Source: Prostheceraeus crozeri (lineage: Eukaryota > Platyhelminthes > Polycladida > Euryleptidae). From it: a stretch of 64,000 nt of DNA. Made by a program: the position numbers and the translations under genes. This document shows positions 35,201 to 47,000 of the stretch, one piece after another; position 1 is the stretch's first letter, and each line of letters opens with the position of its first letter. The stretch covers positions 186,001-250,000 of the forward strand of contig CAJQUW010007256.1 in assembly GCA_907163375.1 (NCBI GenBank), written 5' to 3'. The notes below the pieces were generated by a model. That model was not told the origin of the DNA, ran no database searches, and saw only the letters and a program-made list of their open reading frames with translations.

Positions 35201-36256
35201 CGGGAAGAGTTGTCAATAGCGGTGGATGGTGTGATTTCCTTCAATGATAAGATTTTGATTCCTCCTGCTTGTCAGAGCTTGATGCTGTCTCATCTACACG
35301 ACGGTCACATGGGACGGGATAAAATGAAATCTCTTGCAAGATCCCTATGCTGGTGGCCTTGCATCAATGCCGATATCAACTCACATTTAAGCAGTTGTGA
35401 AAAATGTCTGCAAGTCAAGCCCAAGACACATCCCAAATGGACTCCGTGGCCCAATTCCTATTCGCCCATGTCAAGAATCCATGCTGACTACTGTGGCCCC
35501 TTTCTGAACAAGTACTACGCGCTGGTCATAGAAGATAGCTACAGCAAATACCCAGAGGTTTTCGTGACACAATCCCCCAATGCAGAATTTACAAAGATTG
35601 CCCTCCGAAAATTCTTCTCCAGGGAAGGTATCCCAAACGTACTCGTTACGGACAACGGGACTCATTTCACTAAACATGGACTACAAAAGTGGCTCAAGTC
35701 AGTTGGGGTCATTCAGCTTTTCACTATTCCGCGACACCCCTGCTCGAATGGTCTTGCCGAGAGGTTCGTTCAAACAATCAAGAACGCAATCAAGAGCAGT
35801 CAGACTGCAACTCATGAAGATCTAGAGCGCACCATCGACAACTTCCTCATGCAATAACGGAACGCCGAGCATGCGACAACCAAGCGAACTCTTTCGTTCA
35901 TGTCCAAAGGAAGAAATCTCAGGACTTCATCTGCCCTGGATACCACTGGAGTGATGTTCTACCGAGGCAATGACAATCGTCCTTCTAAAGGGGTCATAGT
36001 GCGTCAAGTCGGCAATCGGATGGTGGAGATTATGGATGAAGATGACGGGACTTCGCATACTCGCCACATCGACCAAGTCCACATTTCAAGATCTAACTTG
36101 GAAAGGGATTCTCCAAGCTCAAATACATCGAATAACATCAGGGAGAATTCAGGAGTTGACAGAGATCTTCAGCCACGAGATGATGCGTCGCAGACAACTT
36201 CCCAAAGAAGAAAAGTTCGTGTTCCTTCACACCTTCAAGACTATGTCCTTAACTGA
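32236..36256 (+). pseudogene. Gypsy gag-pol polyprotein with one frameshift and one stop
   Basis: Gag begins at the ATG 32236. An extra A in a run near 32493 shifts the frame, and the polyprotein continues in 32534-35857. A CCHC-like knuckle (CFSCGGKHLRSTC, about 32990) is followed by a second one whose first Cys reads His. I do not see the protease D(S/T)G, although the later IIGLAALRGL segment is present. RT has FSKIDLTNAFLQIPL and YQDDLLVYG (about 34223). RNase H has VDASEVGLGAI and TDHKALEY. The integrase has H..H, CEKC, and D, D, E in HADYCGP, TDNGTHF and GLAERF. A TAA at 35855-35857 sits where the family has MQYRN. The frame then continues to 36256. Confidence 0.93.
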
Positions 36257-36268
36257 AGGGGGAGAAGT
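36254..36268 (+). promoter_or_regulatory. Polypurine tract
   Basis: tgaagggggagaagt directly before the right LTR, the priming site for plus-strand DNA synthesis. Confidence 0.8.
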
Positions 36269-36513
36269 TGTCAGAGTTACATGTATTTGTTTGTATTCGT
36301 CTTTTTTGTCATCACTCTCAATGACCTTGACACTGACCAATCACAGATATTCGCGTCATGCTGAATCATTGAGCGCGTAATTTGAGTTTTTACTTATCTA
36401 ACTTATGCCTTAACTTCTATGCTAATGTTTATCGGTGAGTTTACTCAATACAATAAAAGAAATTTCCATGCGAGCCATTTTCACACGAAGTTAATTCGGT
36501 TGTTTCGGTAATA
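36269..36513 (+). repeat. Right LTR of the gypsy element
   Basis: 245 bp, about 98% identical to the left LTR. It follows the purine tract directly. Confidence 0.95.
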
Positions 36514-37700
36514 ACGTTCCCATTAATTTAATTGCCAATTTTGCAAGAGGTGTACTATATCAAATCTCTTATGTGTTACGAGTGATGATGTTCATCACAT
36601 TTGGTCAAATCTGTGGAATGAGCACCAGGTTGGATGGACTCAACGCCCAATTCGTTAGTGTCTCAAAGAACATGGCTCTCCCTCTTCTTCCGTTATGTGC
36701 CACCAACAGATGATGTACCATGATCATGTTTCTGTCATAAATATTTCGCCGTCTTTTTACATTTTAACATTCCCAATGACCAAATAAGAAAAACGGTAGA
36801 GGAGAATGAAATTCATCGTCTAAACCCAATTACAAATAACATATCGATACAATGTTCTAGACTAAGACAGAAATTGTAGTTATCAAGCAAATTATATTTC
36901 CTTTCTAAATACACGGTCGGAAGCGCTCACAAATACCAAATACCTTTTGTTCATTTTCAAATGAACTAATGACACTCACTATGTAAATTTCGGAGCTATC
37001 CACATCCATCATCGACTACAAAGATCCAGTAAAATTCCCGTATGTATATTGCAGCTTCAGAAAGCCATGCTACAATTGTCGTCAATTTTAAAATTATGAT
37101 AACAGGGCAGATAGATCTAAGAAGTAGTATGATGCAAAATCGATGAACATGCGATTTATATTACTGAGAAGAGTGGCAAATATTACCTACTACAACTGTA
37201 CAAATAAAATGCAACAGTAACACCTTCAATTAAATCACATAACAGGAAGGGGAAATTGGATTGGAATCCAAAAATACGTCTGCAACACCATGTTCATCAT
37301 TGTGCACACAATCAGTTTTATCGAAGTCTTTTTTATAAGTCTTTATCAAGATGTTTTTCGGCTACTGCGTGGCCCCAATTGTTAAACGCTAATGTACATA
37401 TTGCAAATTGCCAACAACAATATTCTAAGAGTCAACATTTTGAGTTTATAGCAAGGTGATTTGCAATTCATTTTTGTGAGCATAATACCTGCCAAAAAAT
37501 GGCAAGCAGCAAAAAATATTTTTGAGAGCGTAAATTCAAATATTTGCAGCAGTATTTTCAAATAATAATAGTTGTATTTAAGAAACAAATATAACTCAAT
37601 AACTCACAACTGTCATCACGGCTATCATGGGCACTTTCTTTGCGTCAGATCGCAGCGAAATTGGTAAAAGCTTGAAATCTTAACATGAAAATATATGCAC

Positions 37701-37720
37701 CATAGTGTACCTATTCTATG
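37701..37720. mobile_element. 20-bp hAT micro-element (copy B)
   Basis: This is the counterpart of 15641-15660 with three substitutions and perfect atatgcac flanks (37693-37700, 37721-37728). The insertion therefore predates the duplication. Confidence 0.65.
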
Positions 37721-38001
37721 ATATGCACTTTCAACTAATTTTCACTCAAGGTTGATATGAAGTTATCAAGGTCTGCAGCACTAAAGGTCCATTATCGTAT
37801 CTTCCAATAATTGTTGGAGGCGATTATGTTTTAAGATTCATTTCTAGCCCATTGATTATTCTGCTTCGGGTAATCAGTGAATTTTGATATTCTTACGAGA
37901 ATATTTTATCGCTTCGTGTAAAGTATCAGTTTTCGATTCTTTTCCGCAGTTCGCAGGAAAGCAAACTGCGATATTCATCGGATAGGCTGCATCACTGCCT
38001 G

Positions 38002-38032
38002 CATGGAGTAATATATGTATCCCTACTCTATG
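38002..38032. mobile_element. 31-bp hAT micro-element (copy B)
   Basis: This is the counterpart of 15937-15967, with perfect actgcctg flanks (37994-38001, 38033-38040). Confidence 0.68.
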
Positions 38033-38659
38033 ACTGCCTGTACTACTAATTTTGCTACCAAGAGCCAATTACAGTCGAAGACCAACAACCGTGCCAAATG
38101 TACATGGTCATCCTTGATCAAGGCTTCTGGGTATTCACATTCAAAGACCTCAAAACTTTTTGTTGATCAACCTCGCCTCTGGGCATTGCACGTCATGCCA
38201 ACGAATAACAATGGCGACTGACTGCACGCATTATGCGATAGAGGCAAGACAAACCCTCCTTTTCTCTCCCATTGGAAAGACTGAGTGACAAATAAACAAG
38301 AACTTCCAAGAACTTCATCACTTTGCTTCATCAGACTTTCTATCGCTTAAATTCGGAAATAGCTCAAATATGAGGGCTGACTTGTTCTTTGGAGTTAACA
38401 AATCCTCTGATGGTGTGTAAAAAAGTATCATTAACTTTTCTGATGAAAATGAATTTCAGATAAGTATAGCTATCTGGACATCCTGATTGATCACAATACC
38501 TTTTCTGCATAATCTGTAGTACCATAACATGAATTAATGATCAACTAAATAGATTTCGCTGGATTCATTTGGCTGGACTTGTTTAGCGTTAACAAATTTT
38601 CTGATGGCGTGTGTAAAAAGCTCAGCAACTTCTGATGAGAACTATGAGGCGAGACCCTG

Positions 38660-39425
38660 CCCTGTGGGAACGAATCTTGCGAAAAACTGGCGAATGTCAG
38701 CTGCAGAATATCATGCTAAAGTTCAGTCATATTTGCGGGATATTCGCTGGCGAAGTTCGCCGGCGACAATTCGCGCTCTATATGTCACCTTTTACTTTTG
38801 ACTTTCTCTCTTGTTTTCTTGATAATGCCGCCTCTGACTGCCGATGCTCCTCGCTCCCGCACCTCCCACTATCCCCACATATGCTATTCTGTCTAAGAAA
38901 ATAAGTGGCAGACTGTCATTCTTTGATAAGGAATTAAGAATTAGAGAACCGCTTATATTAAATTTCTAACAACTCTTGACATTCAAATTTACAACAATGA
39001 CAAATATGGAAGAATGTTGCAAGGAGTATCATGCGACATTATGAAGATAAATGCTTTTTTAGTTTAAGCCTTCGTGATTTGAAAAAGATCCCTTTTTATC
39101 AGATCAGACTGAGTATACAATATATTTTCATGTGAAGGTAATATACGAACATTACTACTTACCACTAATTAGTTGCTACAATATCCACGATTTCGCCGGT
39201 TGGCGAAAAATCAGCTCGCATTAGTAGACAAATATCTACCAACTAATTATAGCAACTTTTTGCCACCTGTCGTTTTTTAATTTTAAACAAGTTTTTGGAT
39301 AAATGATGACCATTTTCACATGCGGAGATAGTTTTTACACGAAAATAAACCTTTAAAAAATTATCCACAAAATCGCAACCTCGCCAGATAATCTGTTGAT
39401 ATTAGCAAGATGCGTTCCCACAGGG
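38660..39425. mobile_element. 766-bp TIR element private to copy B
   Basis: It starts ccctgtgggaacgaatcttg and, read from the right, ccctgtgggaacgcatcttg, giving terminal repeats of about 21 bp. Copy A is empty (gagaccctgaatgcttc, about 16546). The only duplication is TG on each side, unusual for known superfamilies. There is no coding capacity. Confidence 0.85.
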
Positions 39426-39812
39426 TGAATGCTTCTAGTGATTTGAAAAGTGTGTGACAAATTCGGAAATAGCTCAATAAGAAGGTTGACTTGTTGCGTA
39501 GAGTCAACAAATTACCTGTTGGCGTGTATATAAGCAACAGTAAGTCTGTCAGCAAGATTTTCAATTTTCAGTGCATTTCTCATGTTTTCCGACAACTTTT
39601 CTCTTTGAATAATTGAAATAACAAATTCAGTGTGTTGAACTGTACTCAGCAGTCATGTATACATGAAATTAGAAAATTAATCCGAAAAAGTTTCTGATAT
39701 CTTACTCAAAGATATTTAATTGTTCAAAAGGGCTAGATGAGAAGTAGATGCCTAATTTTGAACCCGTTTTAGTACGCTCCTTATCATGGCAAAAAAAGCA
39801 TTGCGGCAATGG

Positions 39813-40823
39813 TAGTGATGAAAATTTTCCGGAAAATTATGGAGAAAATTGGAAAATTTTGGAAAATTTTGAAAGTTTTGATTTTTGTGATACGCCCTAT
39901 AATTTGAGCGCTTCCGCAGTCGAGACAGACCAATAGAATGGGTCTAAAACTCTTGATTTCATCATTATTTCGATTAAAGCGATCGTAGCACTATGAGTTC
40001 CGTCCCCGGATTTTTGAACATTCCTTTTTTGAACATTAGCTTGTGCTAATTTGTTAGCATTTTAGATTATCACACAGACATCGTTTGGGATAACGTGAAT
40101 CTTGCTTTACAACAGAGGTATACAGTGTAATTTCAATCAATGTGAAAGATCTGGAGCAAAAATAATTTTGGAGTTTGCTTGCTAGCTTGAACGTTAAGCT
40201 TTATTCTGCAGCCTTGATCATAGTGATAGACAGAGATCACACAGTCCACGCAGCATTATACATGAGCGACCATATTGGAAGATTGTAAACTCGAGAGATA
40301 TTTGGAAACTAAAGATATCTGTGATGAGTAGAAGAATATCTATGACAGTAGTTCTGGCATATTGTCCGATCTTCGTTAAGGACAAACTGCACATTTTCCA
40401 TTTCTACCTCAGATGTTCAGATAGTTCCAAATTGATTTCAGATCCACCCAAATCAAACACTTTGACCCAAATGAAGTTCAGACATTACCAGATAAATTGG
40501 AGATTCTCCAGTTGCATTTAAGATCCTTTCCAATTTGGGTTTCTGATAGATATCTGAAATTCAATTAGAGAAATCTGAAATCCATCTAATATCTGAAATT
40601 CATTTGGGATGATCTGAAATAGACATGGAAAGGGTGCAATTGGTTCCAAAAGGTAACATGCAGGAATGATAGAGAAGTTTTCGGTCTTTCCATATTGCAT
40701 AGTCTTTCAAACGACTACAACAAGTCTCCAAAACAAAGGAAAAATGTCAATCACCGAAAAATAAATTTCAAAATTTTCTGGAAAATTTTGAAAAAATTGG
40801 AAAATTTTCCATTTGCATCACTA
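39813..40823. mobile_element. 1.0-kb hAT MITE, reference copy with perfect 8-bp target duplication
   Basis: It starts tagtgatgaaaattttccgg and ends ccatttgcatcacta, and is flanked by ggcaatgg (39805-39812, 40824-40831). Copy A has the empty site (cggcaatggtgcgag, about 16918). TAGTG termini and 8-bp duplications are the hAT signature. The interior carries short repeated segments such as gatctgaaat, and no transposase. Confidence 0.95.
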
Positions 40824-41611
40824 GGCAATGGTGCGAGATTGCTGTTTTGTCGGCTGTGCGATATGTGCGATGCGACAAAAACCTTAGAAATGGCCTATAG
40901 CATGATTCACTGATGTTATATAATAAGTTTCAAGATATGTTCATTCAGCAGTTTCTCTGAAAAAATTGTTGAAGATGAAATGGGTAATAGCAATTTAATG
41001 CAGTACTATCAATTTGAAAGAAAAATATTCACATGAAGACTGATGGGGCATTGATGAACACTCAACTCCCTCTGTAGAATTCATGACTATTAACAAATTC
41101 AGTGAGAATCCGAATATTACACTGAGGAATTGGCTTAATTGGCTCACCCATGTCAACACGCTCTTCGAGTTATTCACTAGACTGAAACTACAGCATGGAT
41201 CTATGTATTGCAAACAATTAACAGTGGGCATGGCCAACTGGAATCGATCACCGCATGTCTGTCACTGTCAAAGATATTGTCAATGTGCATTGCATAACAT
41301 GCGCAGTACATGCTGTTTGTTTTTATTTGCCTAGGCCAATCTATATCAAATTTTCTGATAGTCATATATTTACTATTCTATTGCATCAGGTATTTCTCCC
41401 CGCAAAATTACATATACACGTTAGATGATTGCCAATTGCTTGTCAATCACGTCTGGCGTGGCCGGGCACCGGTGGACGGAGCAACGGTATACATGCACAA
41501 AGCCCCGTACTTATTACAAGGAAGCAGTCTAACTGCATGATCATCAAGTAAAGACGCAGTTCATTTTTCTGTTCAGAAAAGTCATTTATTCACATATTTG
41601 GTGAATAATAG

Positions 41612-43344
41612 TAGTGATGAAAATTTTCCGTGGAAAATTATGGAAAATTTTAAAAGTTTTGATTTTTTATTGGCCATATAATTTGTGCGCTTCTACTGCC
41701 GAGGCAGCTATGTACCATAATAGAATGGGGCTAAACTCTTGATTTCATGATTATTTCGATTAAAGCGATTGTATCAATACGAGTTCCGGCGTCCGCGGAT
41801 TTTTTGAACATTCCTTTGCCACCAGTGGCTTGTGCTAATTTGTTAGCACTTTTAATTCACACAGACACCGCTTGGGACAACGTGAATCTTCTTAACAATT
41901 TTATGCAATGTGAAAGATCTAGAGCAAAAATAATGTACTTGATTTTGGAGTTTGTTTGCTTGCTAGCTTGAAAGTTAAGCTTTATTATGCAGCGTTGATC
42001 ATAGTGATACAAATTCTCCATGTGTTGATAAACATGTGAAGTATAAGCACACAATCCACGCAGCATTATATACATGAGCGACCATATTGGAAGATAGACT
42101 GTAAACTCGTGAGATATTTGAAAACTAATAGTCCGGGAGCTAGCGTGAAGTTGTGCAGGGAACGAGGTAGTACATAAAACTTTCACATAGCATAGTACAC
42201 CTCTAACCTACTGCAAAACTTCGCGTCTGCCGGATCAGATCATTTGCTTTTCAGAAATAGAAAGGATAACAAAATCCTATGTATTTCCAATGGTAAAATT
42301 GTGACATTTAAGGTGTTGACTCCATTTTTTCGAATTTTTGCTCATAAAAGTTACACAAATTGGTATTTTGTTGAACTGGTTATTATAGAAATCATCTACA
42401 GATCATGATTTTTCAAATGAGTTATCATTCAGTGACAGAGGATGAAGTAAAGTGTACAAACAGACACTTTTCGTTGGTGTAACTGCAAATTTTAACATAG
42501 AAATTTCAGGAAAATAGTTGATATACTTTAACGAAAAGTGTCTGTTTGTACACTTTACTTCATCCTCTGTCACTGAATGATAACTCATTTGAAAGATCAT
42601 GATCTGTAGATGATTTCTATAATAACCAGTTCAACACAATACCAATTTGTGTAACTTTTATGAGCAAAAATTCGAAAAAATGGAGTCAACACCTTAAATG
42701 TCACAATTTTACCATTGGAAATACATAGGATTTTGTTATCCTTTCTATTTCTGAAAAGCAAATGATCTGATCCGGCAGACGCGAAGTTTTGCAGTAGGTT
42801 AGAGGTGTACTATGCTATGTGAAAGTTTTATGTACTACCTCGTTCCCTGCACAACTTCACGCTAGCTCCCGGACTATAATCTGTGATGAGTAAAAGAATA
42901 TCTGGGATAGCTTCTTCTGGCGCATTGTCCGATATCTTCCTTGAAGAAACACATCTTCCATTTTTTAGTTCAGATGGTTCAGATAGTTCCAAATCGATTT
43001 CAGATATGATCCAGATGAATTGGAGATATCCAGTTGAATTTAAGAACTTTTCAAAGTTGAGCTTCTGATAGATATCTGAAATTCAGCTAGAGAAATCTGA
43101 AATCCATCTAATGTCTGAAATTCATTTGGAGAGATCTGAAATAGACATGGAAAAGGTGCAGTTGGTACCAAAAGCTAACATGCATGTATAATAGTACAGG
43201 GATGATTGAGAAGTATTTTGTCTTTGAATATTACAGTCTTTTCAAACGACTATAATAAGTCTCCAAAACAAAGGAAAAAACGTCAATCACCAAAAAATAA
43301 ATTTCAAAATTTTCCAGTGGAAAATTTTTTGAATTGCATCACTC
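41612..43344. mobile_element. hAT MITE (copy B counterpart of 23218-26635) interrupted by a palindrome
   Basis: Same family and same genomic position as the outer element in copy A. It is split by the fold-back at 42131-42874. The remaining 0.99 kb resembles 39813-40823. Confidence 0.88.
42131..42874. mobile_element. 744-bp fold-back element, 345-bp near-perfect arms
   Basis: The arms 42131-42475 and 42530-42874 are reverse complements with about two mismatches, around a 54-nt loop. The ends are gtccgggagctagcg. TA stands at both edges, which would fit a Tc1/mariner-type duplication. The matching site in the other MITE copies is uninterrupted. Read-through transcription would give a long double-stranded hairpin. 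The near-perfect arms suggest recent origin or ongoing correction. Confidence 0.93.
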
Positions 43345-43890
43345 GTGAATAGTAGATGATAGTAGATGAAATTTAATCTGCTTTCATCTAAAAATGAAGC
43401 AATTTTTGGTTTTCATTTGTATTATTCCTGTGCAACATGCGCTCTTCAGATCTAATAATCAACTGACATAAAATAATGTAATAAAGTCTAATTGAAAGAA
43501 TTGTATTAGCAGCACTCTTATTAAGCCTTATTTACGCTTTGCAAAACATCTGAAAAAGTTAGACTACTATTTGTTGCAAGCTGAACGTTGTCTTTAGACA
43601 TATATAAAAATTTCTTGATTTATTATTAAAATGCGTTCTGTAATTATTAAAAAGAGACAATGAAAAGGAAACTTTGTTGCTCGATTACAAATATTTTCAA
43701 ATTCATGCAATATCAGCTGATTTTTACTGGTTTCGTTGCATGTAAGGTAAAAACACGTCTATTTCCTATCTAGCCCTTTATAATATTAAATATCTTTGGT
43801 CTTACTACTAACTTCAGCTACTTCATTCTATGTGTAGGCCTGCCCATCACTGACATATAGACTATAAAATACTGGATAATAGAAACAACC

Positions 43891-43896
43891 TTTATT
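43891..43896 (-). terminator. DRC8 poly(A) signal
   Basis: AATAAA on the minus strand, 76 bp past the DRC8 stop codon. Confidence 0.65.
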
Positions 43897-43971
43897 AAGA
43901 AACAGTAAAAAATTGTTTAGACGGATTTACAAGGCATGAAAAACACTGGCTCATGCTTATTCAATGCTTAA

Positions 43972-44087
43972 TCAAGCTTCTTCAACAACGAGTTTTGAAA
44001 CAAATTCTTTGTACGGAATATTTCCACTTTCGGGATCAACTGCAGCAGCAAGCATTTCTTCCATGTCCTCTGGTCGAAATGTTTCTC
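43972..44087 (-). CDS. EFCAB2 (DRC8): DRC8 exon 5 (last exon, inside copy B)
   Basis: 116 bp with a TATTTTCAG acceptor, ending VSKLVVEEA and TGA. It differs from the orphan copy A exon by F for Y in PYKE(F/Y)VSK. Confidence 0.92.
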
Positions 44088-47000
44088 CTGAAAATATAAA
44101 CGTCGCATCTGCAATGCTTGATAGATATCTCTACAGACAAGATGAGAGCTGCATCGTGGATATAAATTAATCCATACCACAGCCACAAATAATGTGTGAT
44201 TTATTATTAATTTACCCAAAGATAGAATTTAACTAGTGCTGAATCAGCAAGTTTAGCAAAGCTGTTTTAATTAATAAAACATTATACTTCAAAATAGAGA
44301 TTAAGGATCAATAGCTGAAAATTTTTACATGTACGATGAAAAAGGATTTCGAGATAATGATCAGAAATAACTGACCTAATGGACATCACAAATGAGCATT
44401 TATAAATTTGGTAGGCTTTGAACTAAATACAGATGTTTATCACAAGTGGAATTATTATCCTTTTGCATGGCTAGAAGCATTTGACGAAAAATAGGTGTTA
44501 AGGAAATATTTCTATTGCAGGCTTCTGAGGGAGAGAAGATGCATGCCTTGGTCATTGGTCATGATTTCATGACTCATGGAATACCAAGATATTGACATAA
44601 ATTTCTTCTGACTAACAAGTTCATTCCGTCAGATATCCACTTGATAACGTCAGTGAATTAGCAACATAACAAATTGGTCAGAAAAAAATTTTACATCATA
44701 AGTCACGAAATAAGAGAAAAAATTCATCTGGGCAGTCAACTTAGCTTAAAATAAAGTTCAGATCCATTCACAAGTTTGTTTTCTGAAAGTTTGAATGTTT
44801 CATACACTTCAAATATTTGCTTCGTCGATGAGAATTCTGATCTAAAAACTTCAGAAATATTATATTATAAAACACGGAAGCAACTCGGTGAAAGCAGAAA
44901 ACTATCTTCCAGAAATCGACAACAAGAGACATTGTCTCCCACCGCTGAGGACAGAAACACAATGTTTCTTGTTATTCCCCTACGCTCCGTCATAAGAAAT
45001 AATAATATGAACGCAGTCCCGTCAAGGTCCCTCAGACTTCTCCTCGTATTTCGTCTCAGAATCCTCTACTATGTAAAAGATATGAGAAAACAGATAATAA
45101 AACAGCCGAGAACAACAGGCCGCATTCTAAAAATTCAGCCGAGCCGAAGCCATGATGAAAATCGCTTAGCCAGTTGCGGCTTAATAATCGATTTTAGTCG
45201 CCTCGGTTAAAGAGCATCAAAGACTGTGGAAGACGCAAAGATTGTAAACTCGAGTAAACTTTGGAAGATGCAAAATATCTATGTATATTGAGTACAAAAA
45301 TGTCTACGGCAGCTCCTATCTTCCAATGTATAGAATTTGTCTTCGTTGCACGAGAGCTACTGACAAATTCTCCTTAAATTCCCGCACGAGCTTCACGCGA
45401 CAATTTTTGCGCTATACTCGTACTTTCAGTCGTTTTGCAAGTTATGGAGGGTTGAACATCGCATTTCATTTGTTTATGTAGATCCATGTACTTCCGAGTT
45501 TGGTGCACTTAATAACATAATGATCTAGCATTCTTTGAAAAATGATGACCCATTAGAAATTTTGTAAATGAAAATGAGCATTATTTGCCGAGATCTTTCG
45601 CTCATTCTCTTCAGAGGCATACATGAAAACTGGTATGTGACATAGCTTGGAAAATTTGACATCGTTGAACAAATTTCACACGTGACAGACAATGAAATGA
45701 ATCCGCGTCATAAATGAAATACCCTAATAAAATTGACAATAGGATAACAGTACTGCTGAAGTAAATAAAGTAATCCGTAAACGTAGGAAAAATAAGGAAA
45801 ACAAAAACAAAAACAGGACACGTTACAAAGTTACCAAGGTAAATAAAGATTATCTACAAATTCTTTTTGCCTATACAAATCAGGCTTAAACCGAAGGATA
45901 CACATAGCCTCGAGCGTACGTAATAATGAAGCGTTCGTGGATGTAAAAAGTACCTTGAAGAGACTGGCCGCGACTATAGAGTCACAAATTTTCCAAGCTA
46001 TGTCACATTCCAGTTTTCATGTATACCTCTGAAGAGAATGAACGAAAAATCTCGGCAAATAATGCTCATTTTCATTTACAAAAGATCTAGCATTCATTAA
46101 ATCACTCAAAATTAGATTTGCACTTTTAAGGCAGACATCGTCTGATACAAATTTTCATTGAAATCAATTCGAAGCTTCAAACTAATCAGTAATTGTTATC
46201 GTGCCTGGATAACAATTGCCTGTAACATCCTGATTGATTGTCGAAGGAACGACATGTATGCGACACTTCTTTTCTGGCATCGGCAAACAGTAGGAAGTCG
46301 GTCACGTCAAATGAAATATGCTGGAGGCCCGACATATACCATGATCATAATGCAGAGATTAATTTGAGCTCATCGCAAGCTAACAGCTCCAAATACAAAG
46401 TTTCGATATTTCAATCACGTTACAGAGTCAGACAAAATGAGGTAGGCTAAGTCTACATACATACAAACATACTCGCAGATGCGTTGTCCAAGTATTGCAG
46501 ACAGACACATGCAGGCCTTCACGAGTTCATCAGGACTATGTCTCAACCCTACTGCTTTACGTTGCGTGATATGCTCTAATAGGCCTACACAGCTAAATTA
46601 ACAATGACTGACACAATGTATGTGCCAACTTCAACGCCGAAATGTACAGGATGAACAAGTAGTCCGTCACATGTCCACCATAAGTAGATGGTCCATTTTA
46701 ACTACCATTTTCCTACTTTGGAGCTGGACTGTCATTGCTATTTCCATCCTGAGAACTTTGTACTCTACAATTTCGGTATAGAATGTGAAATAGCGCTTTC
46801 ACTAACTAAGGATAGGAATAACTGTTATTTTAAATGAAGACGAAATTGGTTGGTAATTGGGTGACAGTAGTCATTAGATCCAGCCAATGAGCTTTGAATG
46901 ATTGAGTAGATGATTACCTTCTTCCATCATATATTTCGTCAATTCGTCTTGAGTTAGTTCTCCTCTTCCTTCAGTATCGAGCACATAGAATGCTTTCAGC

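Larger units (their letters stand above)
31881..36513 (+). mobile_element. Ty3/gypsy LTR retrotransposon, full-length, recently inserted
   Basis: LTRs 31881-32127 and 36269-36513 bound the element, with a 5-bp target duplication acgtt at 31876-31880 and 36514-36518. Copy A has the empty site (gcaacacgttcccattaatt, about 12513). The LTRs differ by about four substitutions and a 2-bp indel, so the insertion is fairly young. The order gag, zinc knuckles, (protease), RT, RNase H, integrase is that of the Metaviridae. One frameshift in gag and one stop in the integrase C-terminus make this copy defective. Confidence 0.97.
29488..45094 (+). repeat. Segmental duplication copy B (with four private insertions)
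   Basis: This is the partner of 10104-28404. Private insertions are the Ty3/gypsy element 31881-36518, a TIR element 38660-39427, a hAT MITE 39813-40831 and a palindrome 42131-42876. Its right end contains the DRC8 last exon in its normal place, continuous with the rest of that gene, so B looks like the parental position. Both edges have AT-rich microhomology with copy A. A false duplication of two haplotypes in the assembly would look the same. Confidence 0.95.

Noticed and set aside
44776..45210. 144-codon plus-strand frame in copy B
   Set aside because: Runs across the duplication boundary and is shortened in copy A; composition is unlike a protein.
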